From CAZZEX01 sp964653285 (GTDB lineage Bacteria > Chloroflexota > Anaerolineae > B4-G1): a stretch of 64,000 nt of DNA. Location: positions 9,991 to 73,990 of the forward strand of contig CAZZEX010000011.1 in the NCBI GenBank assembly GCA_964653285.1. Reading direction: 5' to 3'. Of the stretch, positions 1 to 8,889 are shown in pieces. The translations under genes were made by a program, and so were the position numbers. Each line of letters opens with the position of its first letter. Position 1 is the stretch's first letter. The notes under the pieces were generated by a model. It did no database searches. It worked only from the letters and a program-made list of their open reading frames with translations, and was not told the origin of the DNA.

Positions 1-187
1 CGGCGGCCACCGCCTCCTCGCCCGTATACAGGTGAACCGGGCAGCGGATCTCCCCGGCCACCAGCGCCTCGGCCAGCCGCTCTTCCGTCTGGCGAATAGT
101 CAGCATCATCTGGTAAAGTTCCACCAACGTTTCGGGTGGAATACCGCTGAGCGAAACGTCTCCACCGCCTGGACTATGCGCTATCAA
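1..187 (-). CDS. Thiamine-diphosphate-dependent dehydrogenase E1 alpha subunit, N-terminal part
   Basis: The first 62 residues of a minus-strand gene that leaves the window at base 1. The translation contains ELYQMMLTIRQTEERLAEAL followed by RCPVHLYTGEEAVAA, the N-terminal signature of the E1 alpha subunit of 2-oxo-acid (pyruvate/acetoin type) dehydrogenases. The start is taken as TTG at 187 because AAGGAGG (193-199) sits six bases upstream; no ATG or GTG fits as well. It overlaps the end of the sugar transferase by 14 bases, so the two are probably co-transcribed. E1-alpha genes with a CPVHL motif occur in some surface-glycan loci, so a role in a modified sugar or acyl group is possible, but this is inference. 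Confidence 0.75.
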   Translation of the reverse strand, partial: MIAHSPGGGDVSLSGIPPETLVELYQMMLTIRQTEERLAEALVAGEIRCPVHLYTGEEAVAA

Positions 188-839
188 TGGTGACCTCCTT
201 GCCTCGAATTGGCGGCGCTCCTCCTGTGACAGGCTGACGCCGCAAAACAACCGCCTCGAGCGTTTTCAGGATGATTTGCAGGTCAACCCCAAATGAGCGC
301 TCTCTGACGTACTTGAGTTGCAGCCTGAGCTTGGTGGGCCGGATCAACTCCATGTAGGCCTGCTCCGGGTCTTCGGCCCCGGCCAGAATCGCGCCCTCGT
401 CCGAATTCCACAGAGAGGCCCAATCGGTGACCCCAGGACGAACGCTAAGGATAGCCTTCTCCTCTTCAGTGAACATATCCACGTAATGCTGGACCTCAGG
501 CCTGGGGCCCACCAGACTCATGTCTCCTCTGAGGACATTGATCAATTGTGGCAACTCATCCAGCTTGTAGTTGCGCAGGAACCGTCCCACCCGCGTGACG
601 CGCGGATCATCATCAGCCGTCGAGGGGCCGCCGATCTTGTCGGCGTTGACGACCATCGTGCGGAACTTGAGCATCTTGAAAGGCTTCCCCCACAGTCCCA
701 CGCGCGTTCCTCGATACAGCGCCGGGCCAGGCGAGTCCAGCCGGATCAACAGGGCTATGACGGTCAACAGAGGCGAAAGAATGACCAACCCAAGAAAAGA
801 GAACACGATATCAAATAACCGTTTGATGAGTGGGTACAA
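174..839 (-). CDS. Polyprenyl-phosphate sugar-1-phosphate transferase (priming enzyme)
   Basis: Bacterial sugar transferase family (WcaJ/WbaP catalytic core, 221 aa). This family transfers a sugar-1-phosphate from a nucleotide sugar to undecaprenyl phosphate at the inner membrane face, the first step of repeat-unit synthesis. Visible features are one N-terminal membrane segment (about residues 9-33), KFRTM at 58-62, DELPQLINVLRG at 94-105 and SLVGPRPE at 108-115, the usual catalytic and phosphate-binding core. There is no long N-terminal membrane domain, so it is the short PglC/WbpL-sized form. The start is TTG with GGGAGA upstream. It follows the broken GDP-fucose-synthase-like gene by 34 bases. 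The donor sugar cannot be told from sequence. Confidence 0.9.
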   Translation of the reverse strand: MYPLIKRLFDIVFSFLGLVILSPLLTVIALLIRLDSPGPALYRGTRVGLWGKPFKMLKFRTMVVNADKIGGPSTADDDPRVTRVGRFLRNYKLDELPQLINVLRGDMSLVGPRPEVQHYVDMFTEEEKAILSVRPGVTDWASLWNSDEGAILAGAEDPEQAYMELIRPTKLRLQLKYVRERSFGVDLQIILKTLEAVVLRRQPVTGGAPPIRGKEVTIDSA

Positions 840-873
840 CTTTATTCTCCCATTTCATTGGCCCGCGATCCTC

Positions 874-2185
874 TCAATACGGTTTGCCCGGTACCCATAT
901 AGGGAAACATGCCCTCCTATTCATCTCTGCATAATCCATGACGCTCTGAAATTGCGGTACCCAGCCGCTTATATAAAGCCAGGCCTTCTCCTCCTTTTCA
1001 CCAGCAGTTGCGCCGGACCCCATTGGACTGGCAAAAATGGAGTAACTGATCAATCCTACATGAAAAACGACGCCGGCCAACATAACCAGGCCCGGAAGCG
1101 TATGACCAAACCCTTGCCCAATAGATATCGACTCGGTCTCCAACCGGGTAAAGTAGGCTAACCATCGCTTTCTTCCCTGCTGGCGCTGTTCCCGGTACCA
1201 GGCGATTGTCCGCCGCAGCCCGGCTTCAAAATCCACTTTCGCCTGGAATCCAAATTCCTCTTCGGCACGGCTGGTGTCCAACCTGCGCCGGGGCTGCCCA
1301 TTCGGTTTAGTCGTATCCCAGGTAATACATCCGGTAAAACCGGTTTCCCGTGCAATGATCCGCGCCAGATCACGAATCGAGATCTCGAAAGCCGATCCCA
1401 GGTTCATCGGTTCGCTTTTGTTAAACCGTTCCGCAGCCAGAACGATCCCCTCTGCCGCATCCTCCACGTACAAGAACTCGCGGGTCGGACTGCCGTCGCC
1501 CCATACGACAATCTCTTCAGCGCCCGTCTCGATCGCGTCAAAGCATTTTTTGATCAATGCTGGAATCATATGTGAAGAACGTGGATCAAAATTATCGCCG
1601 GGTCCGTACAAATTGACCGGGAGCAGGAAGATGGAATTGAAGTTGTATTGCTGCCGGTAGGCTTGCGACTGCACCAGCAGCATCTTCTTGGCCAATTCAT
1701 AGGGCGCATTGGTTTCTTCGGGATAGCCATTCCACAAGTTATCTTCGTGGAAAGGCACCGGCGTAAACTTGGGGTAAGCGCATACCATGCCCACCGCCAC
1801 GAACTTCTCGACTCCGGCTTTGTATGCTTCGTGCAGGAGTTGTACCCCCATCATGAGACTGTCATAGAAAAACTCGGCGGGTCGCTCACGATTGGCGCCG
1901 ATGCCACCCACAACCGCCGCCAGATGAATTACGACGAATTGGGCAGTATGGGAGGAAGAGCCAACCACATGATTGAAGAGCCGACGGATAGCATCGACAT
2001 CTCGCAGGTCGTACTCCCGACTGCGGGGGGACGATCACCTCAGCCGCGCCTCGTGCGTGCAAATTCTTCACCACGTAAGTGCCAAGAAACCCGGCTCCGC
2101 CCGTGACAACAACTCGCCTATTGCGCCAAAATTCTCCGCTATCTGCCCAGACAAACTGGGGGGTTGAGGTTTGTAGGTTGGACAT
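874..2185 (-). pseudogene. GDP-L-fucose synthase-like NAD-dependent epimerase, frameshifted
   Basis: Two overlapping frames encode one short-chain dehydrogenase/epimerase. Residues up to VIVP (start 2185) contain the NAD-binding VVVTGGAGFLG. The rest (VVIHLAAVVGG, APYELAKK, PVNLYGPGDNFDP, WGDGSPTREFLYVEDAA) is in another frame. The frames join cleanly if one base is removed from a run of six C (plus-strand G run 2025-2030); the restored segment then reads PRSREYDLRDVDAIRR. The YxxxK pair is kept (YELAK), but the preceding Ser/Thr motif reads GMVCAYP, with Met where this family usually has Ser or Thr. After the usual end (WYREQR) the frame runs on for about 100 residues including a hydrophobic stretch, as if the original stop was lost. 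It is either a decaying gene or a homopolymer sequencing error. No GDP-mannose dehydratase is in the window. Confidence 0.8.
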
Positions 2186-2289
2186 CTATTCTCTGTCTCC
2201 TTTCCGCTTGAAAGCCCTGCAGCCGGGGGTTCACTATAGTTTTCCTCGAATAGTCTGCGCGCGGCCATGTCTCGGATCTGCCAAGACGT

Positions 2290-2318
2290 ACCTTAACACA
2301 CCGGCATGGTTTTGTCAA
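2290..2318 (-). promoter_or_regulatory. Possible sigma-70-type promoter
   Basis: On the minus strand, TTGACA (2313-2318), a 17-base spacer and TAAGGT (2290-2295) precede the epimerase pseudogene at 2185. The -35 is consensus; the -10 matches only partly. It lies in a 264-base gap that otherwise shows no gene, and could start a transcript through the epimerase, sugar transferase and E1 genes. Confidence 0.4.
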
Positions 2319-2449
2319 ACCGCCTGCGATCACTTGGGCCGGGCACGAGGCGCTGTTTGAACCGAGCGACGCGGTCTGACCGGCCCCGTCCCTGAACTCT
2401 TCTGTGGAATCGTCCGCCTGTCGATCGTTCACCGGCGCTAGTCGAGCGC

Positions 2450-3541
2450 CTACGAAAATGCCTCAACGATTTGCTCAATCGTCTTCCCGTGCAGTTCAGG
2501 GTAGAGGGGCAACGACAGTACCTCTTGGGCCGCTTTCTCGGTATGAGGCAAGTCGCCCGGCTTGTACTCCAGATAGCGACATGCAGGTTGTAAGTGGAGT
2601 GGAATGGGGTAGTGAATGCCAGTGGCAACCCCCAACTGCTTCAACCTTGCTTGCAACCCTGGTCTATCGCTCACCCGAACCACGTAGAGATGCCAGACAG
2701 GTTCCGCCCACGCCGGCACGAACGGGGTGACAATGTCCTCCTGGGTTGATAAGAGAGCAGTATACTTCGCCGCTAACTCGCGCCGCCGCGCGTTCCAGCC
2801 TTCCAGGCGAGTCAACTTCACCCTCAAGATAGCGGCCTGGAGTGCGTCCAGGCGGTTGCCAAAGCCCAACTCCAGGTGTTCGTATTTCTCCCGCCGGCCA
2901 TGATTGCGCAGCAAGCGCACGCGCGCTGCGATCTCATCGTCGTTGGTCACAACCGCCCCGCCATCCCCGTAAGCGCCCAGGTTCTTGCCGGGATAGAAAC
3001 TGAAGCATGCCACATCCCCCAGGCCTCCAACCCGCTTCCCCTTATACCGTGCGCCGTGGGCCTGGGCGGCATCTTCGATGACGCATAACCCACACCGTTG
3101 AGCGATGTCCAGGATTGGGTCCATATCTGCGGGTTGGCCGTACAAATGCACCGGCACGATCGCCCGCGTGCGCGATGTGACGTGTGGTTCAATCTGACTG
3201 GGATTTAGATTGTAGGTGCGCGGGTCAATGTCTACGAACACTGGCCGCGCTCCACACATCGTGATGGCTTCGGCCGTGGCAATGAACGTGTGGGGCGTGG
3301 TAATCACCTCATCTCCCGGCCCCACCCCGCACGCCAGCAGGGCCAGATGCAGCGCGTCGGTGCCTGAACTGACGCCAATCGCATGCCTTGCCTCGCAGAA
3401 AGCGGCTAACTCCCTCTCAAAAGCCTTCACCTCCGGGCCAAGGATAAAACCGGTGCTCTCGAGCACATGCCGTATTGCCGCGTCAATTTCCGGCTGGATG
3501 GTATCATACTGCGCTTTCAAATCAACGAGTGGAATTTGCAT
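2450..3541 (-). CDS. DegT/DnrJ/EryC1/StrS aminotransferase (WbpE-like)
   Basis: PLP-dependent sugar aminotransferase of about 363 residues, normal length. It should convert a keto group on a nucleotide sugar to an amine, using glutamate. The PLP-anchoring Lys is in SFYPGKNLGAYGDGG (about residue 186), the ring-contacting Asp in VIEDAAQAHG (157), and GTDALHLAL (60-68) is the phosphate-binding region. Its neighbours are an acetyltransferase and a Gfo/Idh/MocA oxidoreductase, the order expected for the WbpB-WbpE-WbpD steps that turn UDP-GlcNAc uronic acid into the 2,3-diacetamido form, so a 3-amino-transferring role is inferred. The frame is open to a GTG at 3559; ATG at 3541 is preferred because it gives the family's usual MQIPLVDLK start. 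It overlaps the upstream gene slightly. Confidence 0.88.
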   Translation of the reverse strand: MQIPLVDLKAQYDTIQPEIDAAIRHVLESTGFILGPEVKAFERELAAFCEARHAIGVSSGTDALHLALLACGVGPGDEVITTPHTFIATAEAITMCGARPVFVDIDPRTYNLNPSQIEPHVTSRTRAIVPVHLYGQPADMDPILDIAQRCGLCVIEDAAQAHGARYKGKRVGGLGDVACFSFYPGKNLGAYGDGGAVVTNDDEIAARVRLLRNHGRREKYEHLELGFGNRLDALQAAILRVKLTRLEGWNARRRELAAKYTALLSTQEDIVTPFVPAWAEPVWHLYVVRVSDRPGLQARLKQLGVATGIHYPIPLHLQPACRYLEYKPGDLPHTEKAAQEVLSLPLYPELHGKTIEQIVEAFS

Positions 3542-4175
3542 GTACCTCGTTCCCTTCACTTAGCCTCTGATAGGCATCTATCTCTGCGATGCTTCTGACA
3601 ATGCGAGCTGGGTTACCAACCACTACAGCGCCGTCCGGTACATCATGGACGACGACCGCCCCAGCGCCTACGAGAGCATCGCGACCAACTGTAACACCCG
3701 GCAACAACACGGCGCCCGCCCCGATCTTGGCGCCGCTTCGTACAACCGGCCCACGCAGTGTCTCCTTGACGCCCAATGAACGCGGGTAACGCGCGTTGGT
3801 AAAGACAGCGCAGGGGCCCACCCAACACCCCGACTCCAGCACAGAATACTCGGGGATAAAGACATTAGAATGAATCCGTGCCTGGTCCCCAATTTCCACG
3901 TGATGCTCAATGACGCTGTGGCTACCGATGCTTACATTGTTGCCAATCATATTCTCTTCACGGACCAACACCCCATGCCCAGTCTGGAAATTCTCGCCGA
4001 TGACATTCCCTGCATAGATGACCGTATGCGAACGAATCACCGCTTTCGCCCCAATGCGAGTGGGCAACTCACCTGCCATCTTCCCACGTGGCGGTTCGCC
4101 AATAACGACGAAAGGGCCTAGGACGACATCGTTGCCTAACGTCACATCCGGATATACCACTTGGCTGACACTCAT
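3522..4175 (-). CDS. Hexapeptide-repeat sugar N-acetyltransferase (WbpD-like)
   Basis: A 217-residue left-handed beta-helix acyltransferase. Repeated hexapeptides run through most of the chain (VTLGNDVVLG, IGENFQTGHG, IGAGAVLLPGVTVGRDALVG), ending with GNPARIV. Family members use acetyl-CoA to acetylate an amino sugar linked to a nucleotide. Placement between the WbpE-like aminotransferase and the WbpB-like oxidoreductase suggests UDP-2-acetamido-3-amino-uronate as acceptor. The start overlaps the oxidoreductase stop by four bases (ATGA type), so translation is probably coupled. A second enzyme of the same type lies at 47437-48084. Confidence 0.87.
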   Translation of the reverse strand: MSVSQVVYPDVTLGNDVVLGPFVVIGEPPRGKMAGELPTRIGAKAVIRSHTVIYAGNVIGENFQTGHGVLVREENMIGNNVSIGSHSVIEHHVEIGDQARIHSNVFIPEYSVLESGCWVGPCAVFTNARYPRSLGVKETLRGPVVRSGAKIGAGAVLLPGVTVGRDALVGAGAVVVHDVPDGAVVVGNPARIVRSIAEIDAYQRLSEGNEVHANSTR

Positions 4176-5221
4176 TCGCCCCCACTCCAGATCCCATTGG
4201 TCATATCCACTGCCTTTCCGATACGCGCCGATGCGTATATGGCCAAAACTAGGGCTAAAGATTTGCGTGCCTCTGTCGCGTTGGCGGAAGGTTCCCGATC
4301 TTCCTGAATCGCCGCCATCATCTCAGCGATGACCGCCTTATGGCTGTAGCCGTAGACCGAAGGCGGATCAACCTGCTCGCGGGTCAACATTTCGCGCTCG
4401 TGCTCCAGCTCACCTTTAACCTTCCAAAGCACTTTGCGGTTTAGAGCCGTCCCCCCGACCTTTACCGACCCGTGCTCGCCGAATAGAGCTAGCGATCCTT
4501 CAAGGTTCTCAGGATAAGTAATCGTAGAGCCTTCCACCACGCCCAAAGCCCCGCCCTTGAAACGGAGCACCGCTACTCCCGTGTCTTCGGCTTCCATCCG
4601 GTGGGCCAGGGTGGCAGTGTAGGCAAACACGCTCTCCACTTCGCCCATCAGCCACTGCAAGGCGTCAATGTGGTGGATAGATTGGTTCATGAGCGCGCCC
4701 CCGTCCATCGCCCACGTCCCATGCCAGCCATCCTCATAGTACTCCTGCGGGCGGTACCAGCGCACGGTGGCATTGCCTAAAAGCAGCCGGCCAAGTTTGC
4801 CCGAGTCGACGAGCCGCTTGAGGTCTTGCATCGGCGGGTTGAAGCGGTTTTGCAGCACCACTGTCAGTTTGACTTTCGCGGCGTCACAAGCAGCGGTCAG
4901 CGTGTCAGCGTCGGTCAGCGATAGCGCAATCGGCTTCTCGACAATCACGTGCTTTCCCGCCTGCGCCGCTTCAATGCCAATGCGGGCATGCAGGCCGCTT
5001 GGCACGCATACGCAGACAACGTCAATATCCTTGCGGTCGAGCAGGCGACGGTAATCGGTCTCGGCCTCTGCACCGTACTTTTTGGCGAGATTCTGCGCGC
5101 GCGACTCGATGATATCAGCGACGGCTACGAGTTTGGCATGGGGCTGCAGATCCTGTATAGACTGGGCATGGCGCGGCGCAATTCGGCCGCAACCGATAAT
5201 CGCAAAGCCAAGTCCATTCAT
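4172..5221 (-). CDS. Gfo/Idh/MocA oxidoreductase (WbpB-like)
   Basis: NAD(P)-dependent sugar oxidoreductase of about 349 residues. The N-terminus reads LGFAIIGCGRIAPRHAQSI, the dinucleotide-binding turn, then VCVCVPSGLHARIGIEAA and HVIVEKPIAL, whose EKP Lys is the family's catalytic Lys. The C-terminal part is the usual alpha/beta substrate domain. With its neighbours it fits WbpB, which oxidises C3 of UDP-GlcNAc uronic acid; WbpB-type enzymes recycle NADH with 2-oxoglutarate. The open frame extends to 5314, but ATG at 5221 has AAGGAG seven bases upstream and starts just before the nucleotide-binding motif, as the family does. Confidence 0.87.
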   Translation of the reverse strand: MNGLGFAIIGCGRIAPRHAQSIQDLQPHAKLVAVADIIESRAQNLAKKYGAEAETDYRRLLDRKDIDVVCVCVPSGLHARIGIEAAQAGKHVIVEKPIALSLTDADTLTAACDAAKVKLTVVLQNRFNPPMQDLKRLVDSGKLGRLLLGNATVRWYRPQEYYEDGWHGTWAMDGGALMNQSIHHIDALQWLMGEVESVFAYTATLAHRMEAEDTGVAVLRFKGGALGVVEGSTITYPENLEGSLALFGEHGSVKVGGTALNRKVLWKVKGELEHEREMLTREQVDPPSVYGYSHKAVIAEMMAAIQEDREPSANATEARKSLALVLAIYASARIGKAVDMTNGIWSGGE

Positions 5222-5310
5222 GGGTGTGCTCCTTGGATTCTCAGCGAACGGCGTTGTGCCAGCACAGGGTTTGCCGTTAGCTGGTAGATGTTCTTGAACG
5301 GTACGGCTCG

Positions 5311-6561
5311 TCATGGCTTGGACGAAGCCGAGGCAATTTTCTCGATATGGTCGGCAAACGCTTTGTAGATTTTGTCGGCATCAAGCCTCTCATCATAAAG
5401 CACTCGCACATTTTTTGACATTTCCGCCAGATGGTCTGGGTGATCTCTCATCTGTTTGAGTAGCTCGGCCAGACGCCGATAGTCGTTTGGTTCAAAGTGA
5501 AATCCTATTCGATATTGGGATAGCAGGTCTTTCAAATCGCCCTCGACGGATGCAATCACGGGCAGGCCAGCGCTGAGGTAAGTGAAAGACTTGATCGGAA
5601 AGGCGTATGCGACCTCGCTCCACGGGATGACCCCTACGGAAGAGGTCGCCAACAGGGAGGCCACGTTTTCGCCATCAAGCCAGCCCGGCAGCACGATGTT
5701 GTTTAATCCCTTGGCCTCGCTTACCGTTGCCTCATACAGCACGCCGTTACCCGCGATCACAAAGACATAGTTGTTATCGGGACCGATCATTTCGTTCAGA
5801 TGCCGTGCTGCCCTGACCAGCACCAGGGGATTGTTGTAGGTGCCGAACGTCCCGATGTAAGTGACCACAAACTTGCCTTTCAGCCGATCCAGTACGCCCG
5901 AGAACTCATCTGCGGCTGTCTCTCGCGGTGCCGGTGGTTTTGGCGCTCCCAGGTAAAAGACTTTATCTTTCCACGTCGCCTCCCGTTCGGCATACTCCAA
6001 CCCCCAGTCCAACAGATTGCTGACCATAGAGGTAAGGCTGTCGGCCATCTTCAGCAATGTGCGCAGTTTTCTAAAATCATCCCACAGTGCCACTCTGGCG
6101 ACAGGCACAAGCCACCTCGGGATCACCTCCAGAAAGGTATCGGGCCATTGATCGCGGATGTCCACCACGACGGGTATGTTTTCCCGGCGCGCCAACATGA
6201 CAGCCTCGTAAGCCAGGTGGTAATCAGGCGTGGCTGCCACGATGACATCGGGTCTGGGCAGTCTCGGTGCCAGCCGGCGGAACTTCTGGGCGATGATGCG
6301 ATGATCCACATACCGCCTGATCGAAACGTTGCGCTGATAAGGGATCCCTTTGAGGGCCTTGATGACCAACTTCGGATGAACCTGGACATCCGTGTCTTTC
6401 GCGAAGAGCATCTCCTTGCGCGTGTGATCAAGGGCGCTGGCCCACCAAAGGACATCGTGGCCCCGGCCGGTGAGTTTGTCGGCCAAAAGAGCAGTCCGCA
6501 GTTTTCTGACTTTGGCGTCCAGGGGCAGCGGTTCACCCGTTTGTAAGAGCCAAATCTTCAT
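5311..6561 (-). CDS. Glycosyltransferase family 4 (WbuB-like)
   Basis: GT-B fold glycosyltransferase of 416 residues. The N-terminus (KIWLLQTGEPLPLDAKVRKL, then LTGRGHDVLWWAS) matches the WbuB-type acceptor domain. In the C-terminal donor domain one sees VVTYIGTFGTYNN, YVFVIAGNG, VLPGWLDGENVASLLATSSVGVIP and FPIKSFTYLSAGLPVIASVEGD, the last being the GT4 E/SxG(L/K)P nucleotide-sugar region. It should add one sugar to the lipid-linked repeat unit in the cytoplasm. Donor and linkage cannot be read from sequence. Confidence 0.87.
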   Translation of the reverse strand: MKIWLLQTGEPLPLDAKVRKLRTALLADKLTGRGHDVLWWASALDHTRKEMLFAKDTDVQVHPKLVIKALKGIPYQRNVSIRRYVDHRIIAQKFRRLAPRLPRPDVIVAATPDYHLAYEAVMLARRENIPVVVDIRDQWPDTFLEVIPRWLVPVARVALWDDFRKLRTLLKMADSLTSMVSNLLDWGLEYAEREATWKDKVFYLGAPKPPAPRETAADEFSGVLDRLKGKFVVTYIGTFGTYNNPLVLVRAARHLNEMIGPDNNYVFVIAGNGVLYEATVSEAKGLNNIVLPGWLDGENVASLLATSSVGVIPWSEVAYAFPIKSFTYLSAGLPVIASVEGDLKDLLSQYRIGFHFEPNDYRRLAELLKQMRDHPDHLAEMSKNVRVLYDERLDADKIYKAFADHIEKIASASSKP

Positions 6562-6573
6562 TCTGCTCTTGCC

Positions 6574-7731
6574 TTATGTCTTGCTCCCTTCATTAAGACT
6601 ACGGTAAACTTGTAACAAGACTTCCTCCTCCTTATGCCAGCCGATAGTATGCCGGTATCGCTGCGCGTTGCTCCGCTTATCAAGCACATCATCCCAAGAT
6701 ATGGCTGTGATTAGAGAAAGCAGTGCATCTCTATCTACAGCCACTTTCCACCCACATCTTGCATCATCAACAACGCGTCCCATCTCCGGAAAATCGCTCA
6801 CAATCACAGGCAACCCACTCATAATGTACTCAAAAATCTTGTTGGGCAAAGAGAGGAAGTGATTCAAACAAACGTTCTCCATCGGGTAAATACCTACGTC
6901 AGCGCCGCTAGTATACCGGCACACCTCCTGCGGGCGTACGGCATCCTGGAGATGTATATTGGGATACGTCCGCTCGTACTCCTTTATTATACTTTCCCAC
7001 TCTCCAAATCCCATAAACACGATGTGCTTCCGACGGTCCACCTTTGCGAAAACATCCAAAAGAATCCCGATTCCTCTCCCATGGCCGAAAGCGCCTTGAT
7101 ATATAAAGAGAATCTCATCGTCGTCAATTCCAAATTTACTCTTCAGGATACTTACCCCACTGACTGCTCCCCCATCTTGTTGGTAAGGAATATTGCGAAC
7201 GGTGGTGACATTCTTCAATCCATATTCATTCCTGTACCACTGGGCAATAGATTCATTCACTGTGATGACCGCGTCCACAAAATGTATCAAGAGCCTCTCG
7301 ACCAGTTTCGATAACGACCGTCTTATTCCAACTGCGCCCGCGGTCTCGGTCTCAATCTCATGGGTATCGTACACAAGGATTGACTTCGAGAACATCTTGA
7401 ACAAGAGTCCAATAGGCAAAACCGGTAGCGAATGGCAGTTAACACACCTGACACAACTAGCGCGGAATCTCAAAAAAATCCTGGCCTGCCATTCCATATA
7501 GCGCATTACTTTGAGAACGAGGCCGGATTGCTGACTATCGATTCTCAATCGAACCCGCCAAACCTGCCTTTTTTCGTCAAGGCGTTCATGTTGTTCTAAA
7601 CCATCCTCCCATATAGCAGCAATGTAAACCTGATCGAAGAGATCAGCGTCTGCCACGCTCTTGGTTTCCTTCAGCATGCGGCTCTCGTGTTTGAAGGTAC
7701 TTGGATAAATGTGCAGATTAACGCCGTTCAC
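6574..7731 (-). CDS. Glycosyltransferase family 4
   Basis: A 385-residue GT-B glycosyltransferase. Key stretches are VYDTHEIETET and DAVITVNESIAQWYR in the acceptor half, then FIYQGAFGHGRGIGILLDVF, VFMGFGEWE and NKIFEYIMSGLPVIVSDFPE in the donor half. The FEYIMSGLPV segment carries the conserved Glu and the GLP turn of GT4 enzymes. It lies between another GT4 gene and the WbpG-like amidotransferase, with short spacing, so it is probably in the same transcript and assembles the same repeat unit. Base composition is somewhat more AT-rich than the first genes. Confidence 0.85.
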   Translation of the reverse strand: MNGVNLHIYPSTFKHESRMLKETKSVADADLFDQVYIAAIWEDGLEQHERLDEKRQVWRVRLRIDSQQSGLVLKVMRYMEWQARIFLRFRASCVRCVNCHSLPVLPIGLLFKMFSKSILVYDTHEIETETAGAVGIRRSLSKLVERLLIHFVDAVITVNESIAQWYRNEYGLKNVTTVRNIPYQQDGGAVSGVSILKSKFGIDDDEILFIYQGAFGHGRGIGILLDVFAKVDRRKHIVFMGFGEWESIIKEYERTYPNIHLQDAVRPQEVCRYTSGADVGIYPMENVCLNHFLSLPNKIFEYIMSGLPVIVSDFPEMGRVVDDARCGWKVAVDRDALLSLITAISWDDVLDKRSNAQRYRHTIGWHKEEEVLLQVYRSLNEGSKT

Positions 7732-7758
7732 GCTACTTTGTCCTAACCTGCTTACCGA

Positions 7759-8889
7759 TCACACATTGCCAATAGCCCGCCGCCTGGCAAACCTGACCAC
7801 AGAAGCAAATCTACGCCACAAGTGGGCGTTATTTGGATAGTCGGAAACCGACTGGACTGGGGCGGCCATTATCCTCAAGAACTCATCGTAACTGAGCCCC
7901 AGCTTCTTCATCACATACTCCCCATCCTCTTCCAACTGATCTGAAGGACAAGGTGGCTCTTCCATCTCTGCCAACGCCTCATCCCGGGTCATTTGCCCTG
8001 ACAAAATCAAGTTAGATAGATGAGCCCTACGTTTGTCTATGTTAAACTTCCTTGGAAGAAGATAGGATTGAAAAAATCGGGTGTAGATAGATTCGTAGTG
8101 TTTGCCCCCATAGTCTCGCCATCCCAGCTCATCGCTTAGCATCTGCTTGGCATCTTCCTTTACATACGGAACATAGTTTAGAATCGGGAAATACTTGATG
8201 CCCTTCACAAAAATATAGTAGGCAAAACGTAAGAGGCTGATTTGGGGATACGCTTGCAACTTGACCCGCCCGAACTTGCGATGCACGGCCTTGATGAGCC
8301 GCAAATCCCTGTTATCATACATCCAGCAATCGGGCATGATGGCTTCAGTCACGATGTTGGCACCAGTAATGATGTAAGGAATATTCCTCTCGGCCGCCGT
8401 TCGAAACAGGATGGCAATGATGGCGTGATCTGTGGGAATCTCAGCGTTTGCTATCGAGGCTTTCAAGAACGAAACCTGAAGGTCCTTGAACTCCTCCCAA
8501 TCCAGTACGTAGGTGTACAAATCAATATCCAATCGCTTCAAGACCTGTTCCACATTGTTGACGGCCAGTTCTGCATCCCACCCATTATCCAAATGAACGG
8601 CCAGCGGCCGCAAGCCAAATCGTTCCTTCACAAGATAAGCCACGTACGTGCTGTCTACCCCGCCGCTCACTCCGATCAGGCAATCATAGTCACGGTGAGC
8701 ACCTTTTCGCTTGCTCTCTGCGATCAGTGACTGAAGTCTTTCCTGTCCGGCTTTGTCATAATGGAGTTCACTTCGTATCCGCTCTTCATATTGCTTGCAA
8801 TAATTACACACGCCCTCGTCGTCGAACTGGATATCGGGAACCGTGATGTCCATAATACATTGCGTACATACTCGGTAACTCTGCGTCAC
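7759..8889 (-). CDS. wbpG: N-acetyl sugar amidotransferase (WbpG-like)
   Basis: A 376-residue ATP-PPi-type enzyme. SGGVDS at 75-80 is the PP-loop that binds ATP. Two CxxC pairs (CTQC at 8-11, CNYC at 28-31) look like a zinc site, as in WbpG, PseA and LegG. The family adenylates a carboxylate on a nucleotide uronic acid and replaces it with ammonia, giving an amide or amidine. Ammonia comes from the HisH/HisF-like pair encoded immediately downstream. The three genes overlap or touch (8886/8889 and 9677), a strong sign of a complex. The likely substrate is the di-acetamido uronate made by the Wbp-like genes. Confidence 0.9.
   Translation of the reverse strand: MTQSYRVCTQCIMDITVPDIQFDDEGVCNYCKQYEERIRSELHYDKAGQERLQSLIAESKRKGAHRDYDCLIGVSGGVDSTYVAYLVKERFGLRPLAVHLDNGWDAELAVNNVEQVLKRLDIDLYTYVLDWEEFKDLQVSFLKASIANAEIPTDHAIIAILFRTAAERNIPYIITGANIVTEAIMPDCWMYDNRDLRLIKAVHRKFGRVKLQAYPQISLLRFAYYIFVKGIKYFPILNYVPYVKEDAKQMLSDELGWRDYGGKHYESIYTRFFQSYLLPRKFNIDKRRAHLSNLILSGQMTRDEALAEMEEPPCPSDQLEEDGEYVMKKLGLSYDEFLRIMAAPVQSVSDYPNNAHLWRRFASVVRFARRRAIGNV

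Noticed and set aside
5800..6546. A 248-codon open frame on the plus strand
   Set aside because: It lies wholly opposite a clear GT4 glycosyltransferase and has no recognisable motif.
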